Positions 1-10,911 of a DNA stretch of 39,570 nucleotides are shown in pieces. Made by a program: the position numbers and the translations under genes. Under the pieces are notes generated by a model. That model ran no database searches and had not been told where the DNA came from. It saw nothing but the letters and a program-made list of their open reading frames with translations. Each line of letters opens with the position of its first letter. The stretch's first letter is position 1. Origin of the DNA: Sporisorium sorghi (Eukaryota > Basidiomycota > Ustilaginomycetes > Ustilaginales > Ustilaginaceae); NCBI GenBank assembly GCA_023212695.1, contig JALCCG010000199.1, positions 1 through 39,570 on the forward strand. The letters run 5' to 3'.

Positions 1-77
<77 letters not shown>
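1..77 (+). repeat. AACAGC hexanucleotide tandem repeat encoding (Asn-Ser)n
   Basis: Twelve perfect copies of a 6-base unit plus a final AAC run from the window edge to about 77. In the kinase frame they encode alternating Asn and Ser. The array is cut by the window start, so its full length is unknown. Arrays like this are prone to length change, but because the unit is a multiple of three such changes would keep the frame. Confidence 0.95.
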
Positions 78-3000
78 TACTCGGCAGCACTTCGCTTCGC
101 CACTGCGTCCACCTCTGCTGCCGTCTCGGCCGCCGGTCTCGGTCTCAAGAAACTCGGCAAAAAGGCGTCTGCAGCCCGTCTGCGTCGACACAACACCGCC
201 GCCCAGCAAGCGGCCGAGCGCGATGAAAGCTATGCAGCCATGCGTGGCGCCTCCTCACCCAACGACGCTACCTCGGATGCCGCATCTCTCAACCACACTT
301 TCGACAGTGCCTCGAGTGCCGCTTCCGATTCTGCACATGCTCCAAAGCTGAGCACCTCGCAAGTCGCAAACCCACCATTCGTAGACTGCGCCGATCCAGC
401 CATAGGACTGCCCTACCAGGTCGCACACAACGTCCACGTCGATGTTGGCCCGCAAGGCTACACCGGCTTGCCCACTTCTTGGGCGCAGTTCCTGCTCTCC
501 GAAGGTATGGACCATCAGGACATCCACGACAATCCTCGAGCCGCAGCTAGACTCGTGCAAGAGAGAAGCGCAGATTTTGTGAAAAGTGCAGTGGAGAATG
601 GCGGGGATGCCGACCAGGCGCGTCGCATCTTGACACAGACCCTCGCAGCAGATCCGGATCTCAGCGCCATCCTTGCCTCTGCTGCTCCTTCTCGACCAAC
701 CCAGTTGCGCCGCGACAGCACCCAATCCCGTGCCAGCAGCTCTTACAGCAGCGTCCTCGACAAAGGCTGGGACCTCAGCTCACTTCCCAAAGCAAAGGTC
801 ACCGGCGCTGTCTCGCCGCTGCCCGCAAAGAGTCCGCTCTTGCCCGACTTTGCTGCCGAGGACTACGACGAATGGGCCACGTCTTTGCTCAGCTCCATCC
901 CGTCCGATGGCAACGACGCCAAGAGCAAGCAAGCCACCGATCGAGCTTCACGCCGTCGGTCTAGATCACTCAACAACACGACCGGCTCCAACCTGCTCAA
1001 CGGTCTCGGTATCGGTATCTCTGAGCACGACACTCCACGACGCACCATTCAGCGGGAACGCGACCTTCTCAACGGCGTACACGCCACTCCCAAAGCCTCT
1101 CAGCGCATGCAGGCCTCGATCGGCCTTGATGCAGAGGCGACTCGCCTCCACAAGTCGACGATGGCGGCTTCGCTGAGCCACGGCATTGAGGACGAGGTGC
1201 AAGAGAAGATACGTCCAAGCCTCGACTTGTCGCAGAAGGACAGCAGCGATCTCGACGACGAAGAAGTTCAGCACGTACAGATTGCACAAGCTGCCATTGC
1301 CACCAAGGGCGTCCTGCGGCCGGTGCGCGCAAGCCAGCTCAGCGCACGCAAGACCTCTTCGTCTTCCTCGGCCAGTCTCAACTTTGGCAGCCCGCAATCG
1401 AGCCCAAGGACGAGCTCCTCGAATGTACAGACGCGTCTGCCTCGCTCGCCGCAGCGCCACGATCCTTCTCGCCCCCCCTCATCGCTCTCCGATTCGAGAA
1501 TGTCTCGTTGCGCATCCGCCGAATCTTACACCACCGCTGGCTCGAGACCCTCGCTGGCCTCCCGTGGAAGCTTCTCGAACGCGCCGCCACCAAAGATCTT
1601 CACGGAGAACATCTCGTCCTACAGCGATCGCGACCACGACATCACAAGCTCGCCCCTCGAGACGAGCTCGTCGGGCCACTCGTCGATGCGCCTGCGAAGC
1701 CCAGCACTTACCGTCGCCACTACGTCCGTGGGGCACAGCAATGCTACTTCCGTTTTGCATCGCGCCTCGCCCTCCCCGAGCCTGTCCATACGCGATACTG
1801 CATCGCCCGAGGCGCCTTGCAAGGACATCGACTGGCGTACTCGCTCGCCGGCCGTCTCCGTCTCTGCTTCCGAGTCGGGCGAGGATGCATCTTGGCCGTC
1901 CAGTGCACAGTACGGAGCTCGGTATGCCACCAGGGGACCATCGTCCGTAGACAGTGGCCATGCGATCGGCCACCAGACCCAAGACAGTTGGGCCAGCGCC
2001 ACGCAGTCCATCACTTCATCCGAGGGAAGTCACGGAGGATCGAGAGGTCTGGGACTGCGAGAGCGTCGGCAAGCTCCACCGCGGATTTACCCGCCCTCGA
2101 CGTCGACACGATGGGCTCACATTGGCCATCAGGACGATGCCATCAGTCCGGCGCCTTCTTCTGCTTCGAGTCGACGCACGCAGCAGTCGCCGACGATGCA
2201 AGTGCCCATGCAGAGGAAGGCGTCCGCCGAGAGCCTGTCTCGACTGGATCGCAGTCCCATGAGCGACCGCTCCCAAGTGTCAGCTTCTCGAGGGCCCGCC
2301 GCGCCAGTGCTGCGGCAACGATCGAGCGACCTGTTCCGTGGTCGCAATAGCCGCGCTGGCTCCCGTGGGAGTGGGTCCGTTGCCGATTCTCCCTCGAGTT
2401 CTGAGCATGCATCCTTCCGCGACTCACTGGGACCTCCGCCGCCTCCGCCTCCCAAGCCGACCGTGGTGGTCCGAAAGCAGCCAGAGTACATCATGCCTGG
2501 CGCAGACGGCTTCTACACCATGCCTTCGAGCACGGGACCTGCAGTGCGCAGCGGTGTTGGCAATGCGCCTGTCCTTGACCGCCTTCGACCACCACCGCTG
2601 TCGCCGGCACTTTCTCCAGCGACGTCTGCGGAAGCTGATGACTATCATTCTGCCATCGAGGACTGGATGCGAAGCGAATACTCCGATCGATCGCCAGCGA
2701 CTACGACATTCTCAGAAGCTTCACCGAGCCCTTCGAACAGCAGCCGCGACTCGCCACTGCCACCGCTGCCCAAAGAAGAGCTGGAGCAGCAAGAAGTCGC
2801 CCATGACCATCACTACACACACACGTCGCCATACGTGTCACGTCCAGCAGATATGAACGCGGCACAGGCAACAGAGCGTGAGCCTCGTCTCGCTTCTGCC
2901 CTTCCACCCCGGCTCGAGCTGAGTGACGCAGTGCTAAGCGCCGCCAGCTTCCAAGCGACGATTCTTCTGCCGCCTTCGCCCGGTGAATCAGTGGAAGTGC

Positions 3001-4622
3001 TCGATGAAGACGCCGCCACACCTGATCAGATCGCAGCGTCTCGCGTGGCCGACTCAAGAGGCTTGTCGCCGGGCCGCGGACCAGACAAGAAAGCTAGGAG
3101 CGTTGGCAAAGGGAGCCACACTCGCGAGCGCATCCTCGAACGCGATCGTGATGACACTCGGTCGATCATTTCCATCGGACCACGTGCGCAAGACGACGCA
3201 CGCCGCTTCCCTGTCTCGATGCATTACGCCAGCGGATTCGACACTGCGTCGATGCTAGGCGACGATTCGGAAGCGATCCAATCGTTCCGTGAGTTGATGC
3301 TCGCTCGTCAATCGATGGACCTGGAGGAGATGTTGCCGATGCAGATGGGAAACGAGTCAGCACCGCCTGTGCCGGCGTTGCCAAGCATGAAAGAGCTTGC
3401 TGCCAAAGTGGCCGCTGCAGATCAAACGCGTACGAACGACATTCATCGACGAAGAGCAGCAGAGCAGAATGGGGAGCCGATGTCTGCAGACCGCCAAGCC
3501 ACTCCATCAACAGCAGGCATAACCTCTCCTGCCCCTGTAGCGTCACCTAGCCTCTCGGACCACGAGCTTGCACCTCTCACAGATGCACTCCCTCCCAAAT
3601 TGGCTCACTTGCGCGATGCCCTCAATCTGCAACCGCTGCGTAAGGATGTGCTGCGCGATCTGCACATGATTGGCGATGGAGAGAGTGGGCCCGTGTTTGC
3701 GGCCAACGACGTGGTCAAGAAGCGACGCGTGGCTATCAAGATGGTGCGCTTCGCGACCGATCGCGACGAGGAGCCCTCGGCACGTCTGTTGGGCCTGGTC
3801 AAGGAAGTGGGCGTGTGGCGACGGTGCCGTCACGTCAACGTCTTGGACCTGTATTCGCTTGTTCTAGCGGAGGACGCGATCTGGATGGTGCAGGAGCTGG
3901 CGGAACGCAGCCTGGCGGATGTGATCGCCTGGAAGGACGGCGGCGTGGATCTCAACGAATCGCGCATGAGCCGAATCATGGGCGATCTGCTGGAAGCGCT
4001 GCAATTTTTGCACGGCAAAGGCGTGATACATCGAGACGTGCGCTCGGACAACGTCATGATCTCGAGCACGGGCGTGTGCAAGCTGAGCGACTTCACGCAC
4101 GCAGCCGAGCTGAGTGCCGGGGTAAGCTCGCGACACTCTGTCGTCGGGACGCCGTACTGGATGGCGCCAGAGGTGATCAAGGCCAACGACTACGACATGC
4201 GGTGCGACGTGTGGTCGCTTGGAGTGGTGCTGTGGGAGATGATCGAGGGCGATCCGCCGCGGGTCGAATTCCCGCCGCTGCGCGCCATCACGCTGACGGC
4301 CAAGCTGGGCCTGCCAGCGTTGCGCGAGGCGTCTTCACTGTCGCACGAGCTCAAGTCTTTCTTGCACTGGGCGACCGAGATGGATGCGGAGAAGCGACCG
4401 AGCGCCGAGACGCTAGCGATGAGCGATTTCCTGGCGGATCCGTGCAGCCGTGCGAGCATTGTGGCGATGCTGGAAGAGGCGCGTAATGCCGAGGCGGAAG
4501 CAGCGAAGCAAGAGGAAGCAGCGCAACAAGGCGGCAAAGACGCAGTCGGAGGAGGGCATGGCACCAGCGCCTCTCTGCGTCAGCGACAGAGCTGGAGCAG
4601 CGACTCGACCACCAAAGGCTGA
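1..4622 (+). CDS. PAK/Ste20-family protein kinase with CRIB domain, 5' end outside the window
   Basis: The reading frame is open from the first codon at position 3, through an Asn-Ser repeat, to the stop at 4622, so the true start lies upstream; the first ATG inside the window is at 240. Numbering from that ATG, residues about 55-85 match a CRIB (Cdc42/Rac binding) motif: IGLPYQVAHNVHV followed by GYTGLPTSW. A long Ser/Pro-rich, probably disordered linker follows, with poly-Pro near 2440. The kinase domain spans about residues 1130-1400: Gly-rich loop GDGESGPV, VAIK lysine K1167, catalytic HRDVRSDN (D1266), and activation-segment end GTPYWMAPE. This CRIB-linker-C-terminal-kinase order is that of p21-activated kinases, which act downstream of Cdc42/Rac in polarity and mating signalling. 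Oddly, the magnesium motif reads DFT (D1284-F-T1286) rather than DFG. A PH domain upstream, as in Cla4, cannot be excluded. No intron is needed in the visible part. Confidence 0.9.
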
Positions 4623-5129
4623 GCCATCAGTGCAGCAATAGAGGACAGAGTTACATTCGAATACAGCATACATGCGATATACAGTAGCAGCGATCGACTT
4701 GGCACCATACAGTATGCCCTTTGTCAGTGTGTGGCTCGTGAGTACGATGCGATGGGGTGACTCTTGCATTGTGCGGGAAGCAGGTAATGTTGGTGTGGGA
4801 ATCCAAGGTGGCGTACTGCATTGGCTTACAATCTCTGCGTCTCTGCGGATGAGATGGTGGGTGAGAGAGTGGTGGGAAAGCGGGGGTGGTATCAGATGCT
4901 CGATAGAGGCTGCAAGTGAAGGCAAGCAATGGCAACCGTCTGCCCCACCATCAGGAACAGAGAGAGAGCGTCTTTCAGCCACCGCCATGTGCGCCCCTTT
5001 TTGGTGGCATTGAGCTCATTTGTTGTGAGTTACGAGTGCGCCGACGAGAAGTTGTTGTTCCCACGCAGAGCACGCGCAGCACAAAGGAGCTCTTTGAACT
5101 GTCTCAGCGATGTCTACGATGTCAAAGAC

Positions 5130-5138
5130 ACAAAGGGA
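5130..5138 (+). promoter_or_regulatory. Exact match to the Prf1 pheromone response element ACAAAGGGA
   Basis: The nine bases are identical to the element bound by the HMG-box factor Prf1 in Ustilago maydis. A second copy with one mismatch (ACAAAGGGC) lies on the minus strand at 4716-4724. The site is about 0.5 kb downstream of the PAK-type kinase and 1.7 kb upstream of the Cid1-like gene. A 9-mer can occur by chance in 40 kb, so the functional claim is weak; the sequence match itself is certain. Confidence 0.35.
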
Positions 5139-5365
5139 GAGAGCCTTTTGAAGAGATCCCGTGCGCTTTCTTTTCTGCTTCTTCTGAGCGGCACACTCAA
5201 TTTTTGACTCCAATTTTTCATTTTTTATTTTTTATTGATTTTTAAATTCGACGCGTGTGCTTGCGACCGGCTATCTCGCACGTAGCTGAGTTGGCAAAGA
5301 AACGCCACAGGCCAGCCTGACAAATTTTGACTCAGTTTGTCTCTTTCAAGCCAAAGTGTTGGACC

Positions 5366-5430
5366 CTCTCTCTCTCTCTCTCTCTCTCTCAGAAAAAAAA
5401 AAAGGGGAACTGCAACTGCAACTGCAACTG
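5366..5430. repeat. Compound microsatellite: CT tract, A run and AACTGC repeats
   Basis: A 25-nt CT dinucleotide tract (5366-5390) is followed by 12 A residues, GGGG, and about three and a half copies of AACTGC. It is non-coding and sits in the kinase/Cid1-like intergenic region. Confidence 0.9.
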
Positions 5431-6873
5431 GAAGAAAGAGAAGCGTGCGTGTTGGAACAAAAAGAAAAAGCGTGTTCGGCACTCGCGCGTTTCGGTTGAC
5501 CGCAGCGACGTTCAACTGAGCCAACTGCATTTGGGCAAGGACATGAAACGGAGAAAGAGGGGCTCTTTCGGTTGCCAGATCTGCCAAGTGGGCGTTAGCT
5601 ACAGTAGCGGTGCACTCAGAGCAACAGAGAGCCAAGAAGCAGAGATGCAAAGAGACGGTGGGAGAGGAGACAGCGAAGAGGACGTGCGTGTGTGTTAGTT
5701 GCGTCTTGTTCGTGTCCAAAAAGTCGCTTTTCTCTCAAGGCTCAGTCGGCCGTTTCTGAGCGCAGAGACAGAATTGCTCTCCGTGAAGGATTCATGACAA
5801 ACGCCTCTTCTCCGTTCAGTCGATCAACTGCTTTCACTCTCTCTCCCTCTCCCTCTCCCATTCCGCAACTCCATCGAGCTTCGGCAAGGTCCTTCTCGGC
5901 ACTGTCTCCTGCTCGTCCACTTTTCCTTCCGAACCGCCACCAGCAACCGTCTGCTCTGGTACTCCGCAAAAGCTGCTCTCCGTCGCATCGGACTTTCTTC
6001 CTTCTCGACGGCCATCAGTTGCAGCAGGACGAGCTCGCCCGCATCCACTCGCTATAGGCACTTTTCAAGAGCTTCACCTGCGCCACTGCAGCTCGACTCT
6101 CTCGCTTCAAATCTTACCAGCTACAACAGCGATTCTGGACACCAATTCGTCGACTTGGAGAAACACTCGACTCGAGCCAGCGGCTGCAACTTCCTCCGGT
6201 TCAAGACCTTTCGACCAGAGCAGCTTCGCTAGTTGAGAGCTTCTGTAGCTTCCGTCACTCTTCGGAAGCTCACCAGCATCTCAGCTCAGCTTGACCTGTT
6301 GTTGGAACCGCGCTATTCTCTCTGCCGAGCGGGATCCTCTATAGCATCCTTACCAAGTCGCAGGTCGGCTTGACGTGCATTGGCATCTTGCTCCGCCACA
6401 CTCAGCTCTTACGGCGCTGCATTCATCTCGTACGGTCACGACCATCGACGAGCTTCTGGCATCTTCGTCGCACATCGTAACGGCATCTGCATTTCGGACC
6501 ATATCCCAAACACAGCATCGCTTTCTATCGCTTCTCCAGCTTCAACCGCGATCACCAACACCACCTCGCAGGCTCTCGCTCTCTCTCTCTCTCGCATTCA
6601 AGCACGTCCGGCTTTCACTATCTCGATCCCACCAACTACATCGTTTCTTTAAAAAAAAAAAAGTGATTGCCGCAGTCACATCAACAGCTTCTCCTGAAAC
6701 TCCCTACATCGTACCTTCCCGGTCTATGCGCCTCTGATTCGCTAGGCTTGCTCTTCAGTACAGCAACGGATATCCACTTTCCGCTCATCCTGATTCGAGC
6801 CTCGCCTTGACACCATCTAATTGCGGTGCCGACCCGCATAGCCCGACTTGGGATCGAAACGCCCACAGCAACC

Positions 6874-9800
6874 ATGCCTGCATCATCCACCTCTTCCACC
6901 GCGTCTCATCAACGCAGTCGCTCGCAGGATAGCGCCGCGGCAACAGCGTCAGAGTCCAGATTGTCTCCAAGACCATCGCCCCCTCGTCAGCACGACGCTT
7001 CCTCAGACTCTCGTTCCGTCTCTGCAGGCTCGGCTGCCTCCTCTTCTTCCGCCTCGGCATCCTCGCCCGCCGCACGTAGACACAGTGCCGCCAGATCCGA
7101 AGCCTCGGCCAAGATGAAGGCCACACTCTCGGCTGCTTCCTCGGACAAGTCCTCCAGCCACCGCACTGCCGCACCAGAGCGCGCTTCAAACACTCTCGCT
7201 CAAGACCGCGCATCCAATGGCTCCTCAACCGCCACGCCCGCTCGCAAAGCAGCCGCAAGAGACGCTGAACAAGCACGACTGCCACAAAGATCCGCCACCT
7301 TTGACGAGGCCATCTCAAATCACCCAATCAACAGCTTCAGAAGCGAGGCTGCCAACCTCCCAGCTATCCCCATACAGGCTTTCACACACGGCCCAGGTCA
7401 AAATGGCGTCCAGTCCCACTTCAACGATCCCGAATCCATTCAATCATACACGTCGTCTGCCTATCTCCCGCCACAGAGTGCGGCCCCGCTCACGACCTCG
7501 CCTAGCCGCTCTTCACCCTTACCAGCTTCGCATCAAAACGTCACTGTCACCCCTGCCAAAGCCACAACCTCTGCCTCTCCCAACGGGCGCGTGCGCTCTC
7601 AAACAGCCGCGCTCGCCAACGGTGCCGCCGCCCACTCGAGCTATGGCGCCAACGCATCCGACGCCTCGTACCACGCCTCTCGCAGCATGCGCACAAGTCC
7701 TCAGATGCGTGGTCTCTCTCACCACAATCACACGCTCGTCCCGTCCCTCCAAGCTCTCGGCGGTAGTGTGATCCCGCCCACGGCGAATGGCAGTGTCAAC
7801 GGCGCAGCTGCACCCATTGCAGCAGCCACCAGTCCCAGCCACATTCACGCGCATTCCGGTCCGCAATGGGAGCGTCACACCACCGAGCTCACCAACTGCA
7901 TCGTCGCCTTCCTCTCGCCCATTCTGCCCACCGAAGAGGAGTACCGCATCAAAGAGGCCACACGTCGTCAGCTCGAGCGCCTCGCCAACCGCGTCAGCCC
8001 CGGTGCCAAGCTGCTCGCCTTTGGCAGTATGGCCAACGGCTTTGCACTCCGCAACTCGGACATGGATCTGTGCTGCTTGATGGGCAAAGGCCCAGTCGGA
8101 CAGCCCGCAACACAGCACACCGCTTCCGAGCTCGTAGAGATCCTCGGTCAGCTCATCCGAGAAGAGACCGATTTCACCGTCATGCCCCTGCCCAAAGCTA
8201 GGATCCCCATCATCAAGATCAACCGCTCTCCCACCGTCGACCTCCCCTACGAGATTGCATGCGACATTGGCTTTGAGAACCGCCTCGCCCTCGAAAACAC
8301 GCGCTTGCTGCTCAGCTACGCCATGGTCGACCCGCCGCGTCTTCGCACGCTCGTCCTCTTCCTCAAAGTGTGGGCCAAGCGCAGAAAGCTCAACTCGCCC
8401 TACATGGGCACGCTGTCCTCGTACGGCTACACGCTCATGGTGCTTTTTTTCCTCGCACACGTCAAAAAGCCCGCAGTGCTGCCCAACCTTCAGCGCGTTC
8501 CGCCCACGCGCACTATGAAGCCCGAAGAGATGGAGCTCAACGGCAACAACATCTACTTTTACGATGACGTCGCAGCGCTGCGCAAGGTGTGGAGCTCCCA
8601 GAACACTGAGAACGTCGGCGAGCTGCTCATCGACTTTTTCCGCTACTTCAGCAAGGACTTTAGCTATGCGCGCGACGTCATCAGCCTCAAATCAGAGACC
8701 GGTCTGCTCTCCAAGGACAGCAAGAGCTGGAACGCCGAACTGTGCATCGAAGATCCTTTCCAGATGGGCTACAACGTCTCGCGCACCGTCACAAAGGACG
8801 GTCTGTACACCATCCGCGGCGAGTTTATGCGTGCCAGCCGCATCCTCGCCAACACACGAGGCCAAAAGATCTCTGTGCTCATTGCTGAGCTGTGCGAGGA
8901 GCGCGAGGACAGCCTCAGTCGCGCGCCGGATGGGCCCGGTTCCATGCAGCGTTATCCATACAACTCGTATCTGGGCATGGGCGCTGCCGGTGGCACCAGC
9001 TTCTACGCTTCGGGCGCCAACGGAGCTCGTCACTATCGCGACACGTACGGCACGAATCGACGCTACGATGCCAACAGCATCAGTGGATATGGAGGCAGTT
9101 TCGCTTTCGAGCAGATGGCACGCGGGCTCAGCCAAGGTGTCGCTTACCCGCCCACGGCTGCGATGTTGGCGCCGCTCTCACGTACGCATGGACTGAGCCC
9201 GAAGCCGCAGCCTCCACGCTTTGCAGCAGCCAATGCGCACGGTGCAGAAGCAGGTGCGTCGTTCAGCTCGGCTCAGAGCGACTCGGGTGGATATGCTCCG
9301 CTCGACTTTACGCGTGCCAGCATCGGCCATGCTTCGGCGCGCACTTCGCCCTCCTTCAAGCATGCTGTACCTGCTGGATTCCACTCGACCAACGGACCGG
9401 GCGCTCAAGAGGCGTTTGCCTATGGTGCCGAGATCAGCTTTGGCGCTCCCTCGGTGGCTTCTACACGCGACGATCTGGGCAGCACACCGCGCAGCAAGAC
9501 GTCTCGCTCGTTTTCCGAGACGCTCAATCGATCCAAGTCGTTGCCTCGTGCTGCTGCTCTTGCCAACGCCGGTCACCATCGTGCGCAGCAAGGAGCTGGT
9601 CCTGCCGCCAACCCTGCCGCGTCTGCCTCGTTGGGTCCCTATGCACAGGCGACTGGAACGGTGCCGACGACTGCACACGGCACGTACTACGAGTCAGGCT
9701 CACCGCAGTCGCTTGGGCCCACGGAGCTCGAGTCGCGCATGGCTACGTTGTCGGTACAGCAAGCGGCGTCCGCGTCAGGTCTGGCGCCGCGCAGACTGTC

Positions 9801-10350
9801 GAATTCGAGCCACGCTTCATCATCGGCCCACTTTGACAGCAACAGCGCCAGTACGCTGCAATGCTCGTCTGCCAGCTCGCCGTGGTCGCTGGGTCCCGCT
9901 GCAGTGGAAGGCAGACGTCCATCGCACCATCAACAGCAGGCCGACACGCATGCGCTAGTGCAAGAGTATCTGCGTCGAGCCGCTCAGCTCGGTGCGGATC
10001 CAACACTGGCCATCGATGCTGACAAGCTCGGCTTCCGTGTTCCTGACGATGCTGAAGCTGGAGCTGAGCAGGGCGACGAGCACGAGACAGGGTCCGTGAT
10101 CAGCGAAGCGACGCTGGACGAGCTGGCGCGGCTGTCGGAGCTCGATGATGCCGAGTCCTCGACTGCGTCGCCCGAGTGGCGGGCTGTGGACAGGGCGGCG
10201 TCGCCACCGAGAAGCTCGTCGTTGCGTCTGCCAGAGTCGATCTTGCAGCAGGCCAAGATGCGTCGCAAGGCGCAGCAGCATGCGGAAGCGGCGGCGGTGT
10301 CGAGCGGAATTGCCAGGAAGGATCGAGAGAATAGCGCCACGAAGCAGTAA
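6874..10350 (+). CDS. Cid1-family non-canonical poly(A)/poly(U) polymerase (1158 aa)
   Basis: The frame is open from 6826, but that codon is GTG; the first ATG is at 6874 in a good context (AGCAACCATG), so it is taken as the start. The first 350 residues are Ser/Ala-rich and low in complexity. The nucleotidyltransferase core has the GS motif (FGSMANGF) and the metal-binding triad D396-M-D398 (NSDMDL) and D464 (IACDIGF). The PAP-associated domain follows (NVGELLIDFFRYF, then IEDPFQMGYNVSRTV). The last 500 residues are Ser/Ala/Gly-rich without a known domain. Enzymes of this family add untemplated A or U to RNA 3' ends in cytoplasmic or nuclear RNA turnover. The residue at the position of the uridine-selecting His336 of S. 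pombe Cid1 is Tyr633, so ATP preference is possible. No intron is evident. Family assignment is secure; nucleotide specificity is not. Confidence 0.92.
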   Translation: MPASSTSSTASHQRSRSQDSAAATASESRLSPRPSPPRQHDASSDSRSVSAGSAASSSSASASSPAARRHSAARSEASAKMKATLSAASSDKSSSHRTAAPERASNTLAQDRASNGSSTATPARKAAARDAEQARLPQRSATFDEAISNHPINSFRSEAANLPAIPIQAFTHGPGQNGVQSHFNDPESIQSYTSSAYLPPQSAAPLTTSPSRSSPLPASHQNVTVTPAKATTSASPNGRVRSQTAALANGAAAHSSYGANASDASYHASRSMRTSPQMRGLSHHNHTLVPSLQALGGSVIPPTANGSVNGAAAPIAAATSPSHIHAHSGPQWERHTTELTNCIVAFLSPILPTEEEYRIKEATRRQLERLANRVSPGAKLLAFGSMANGFALRNSDMDLCCLMGKGPVGQPATQHTASELVEILGQLIREETDFTVMPLPKARIPIIKINRSPTVDLPYEIACDIGFENRLALENTRLLLSYAMVDPPRLRTLVLFLKVWAKRRKLNSPYMGTLSSYGYTLMVLFFLAHVKKPAVLPNLQRVPPTRTMKPEEMELNGNNIYFYDDVAALRKVWSSQNTENVGELLIDFFRYFSKDFSYARDVISLKSETGLLSKDSKSWNAELCIEDPFQMGYNVSRTVTKDGLYTIRGEFMRASRILANTRGQKISVLIAELCEEREDSLSRAPDGPGSMQRYPYNSYLGMGAAGGTSFYASGANGARHYRDTYGTNRRYDANSISGYGGSFAFEQMARGLSQGVAYPPTAAMLAPLSRTHGLSPKPQPPRFAAANAHGAEAGASFSSAQSDSGGYAPLDFTRASIGHASARTSPSFKHAVPAGFHSTNGPGAQEAFAYGAEISFGAPSVASTRDDLGSTPRSKTSRSFSETLNRSKSLPRAAALANAGHHRAQQGAGPAANPAASASLGPYAQATGTVPTTAHGTYYESGSPQSLGPTELESRMATLSVQQAASASGLAPRRLSNSSHASSSAHFDSNSASTLQCSSASSPWSLGPAAVEGRRPSHHQQQADTHALVQEYLRRAAQLGADPTLAIDADKLGFRVPDDAEAGAEQGDEHETGSVISEATLDELARLSELDDAESSTASPEWRAVDRAASPPRSSSLRLPESILQQAKMRRKAQQHAEAAAVSSGIARKDRENSATKQ

Positions 10351-10911
10351 GCAGTAGCACTCGAGTATTGAATGGACTTCGTAACGCGCGTGCAATTCAT
10401 GATCTTCTTGAAACACGATTCGGTTTTGGTTCTTGATGGTAAGCGCGAGCTCTCGAATTTAAGGCTCGAACTTATTGTCGTTCGAAGTGAGGGGCCAAGA
10501 TTACGTGCTGTTGTCTGATGAGCGTCACTTGGCATTGCATCGAGCAAGCTTGTTTCGGCTGAGGCTGGCTGCGAGACTTGAGCCTGGGATCCGCACCACC
10601 GACACGCTGCTCACGCTGGCCCGTCTCGGGTGTGTCGATTGAGCGTCGCCATCGAACGCGTTGGCGAGTTTCGTGTCGACTCAAAGCTGCGGTCGAGTGC
10701 ACAGGCTGTCTGCTCCGCAGCTGCAGTGCGGAAGGCTCACTTACTACGTCGTCGCTGCTAGGGGAGTGGGAACAAACAGGGCCTTACCTCGTCCCTCGCC
10801 CCGATCCTGTCAAGGAAACGCTCGCACTTGGAAATCACACACACACACACACACACACTACGCATCCACTTCATACCTCCATTCCGCAGTATGACATCGA
10901 CATTCGTCTCT
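10351..10911. other. Convergent intergenic region with CA microsatellite
   Basis: This 561-bp region lies between two 3' ends (Cid1-like plus strand, omega-amidase minus strand). It holds a CA dinucleotide tract at 10836-10858 and no gene that I can support. Confidence 0.7.
10836..10858. repeat. CA dinucleotide microsatellite
   Basis: A 23-nt perfect alternating CA tract in the 3' flank of the omega-amidase gene. Confidence 0.9.

Larger units (their letters stand above)
4623..6873. other. Intergenic region and probable long 5' leader of the Cid1-like gene
   Basis: This 2.2 kb holds no convincing gene. It contains the 3' flank of the kinase, an AT-rich patch at about 5205-5245, a CT tract, short A runs (about 5393-5404 and 6651-6661), and a pyrimidine-rich stretch from about 5820 to 6650 typical of fungal promoters and leaders. 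Two matches to the smut pheromone-response element lie in its first 520 bases. The reading frames present are short and look like chance. Confidence 0.6.
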
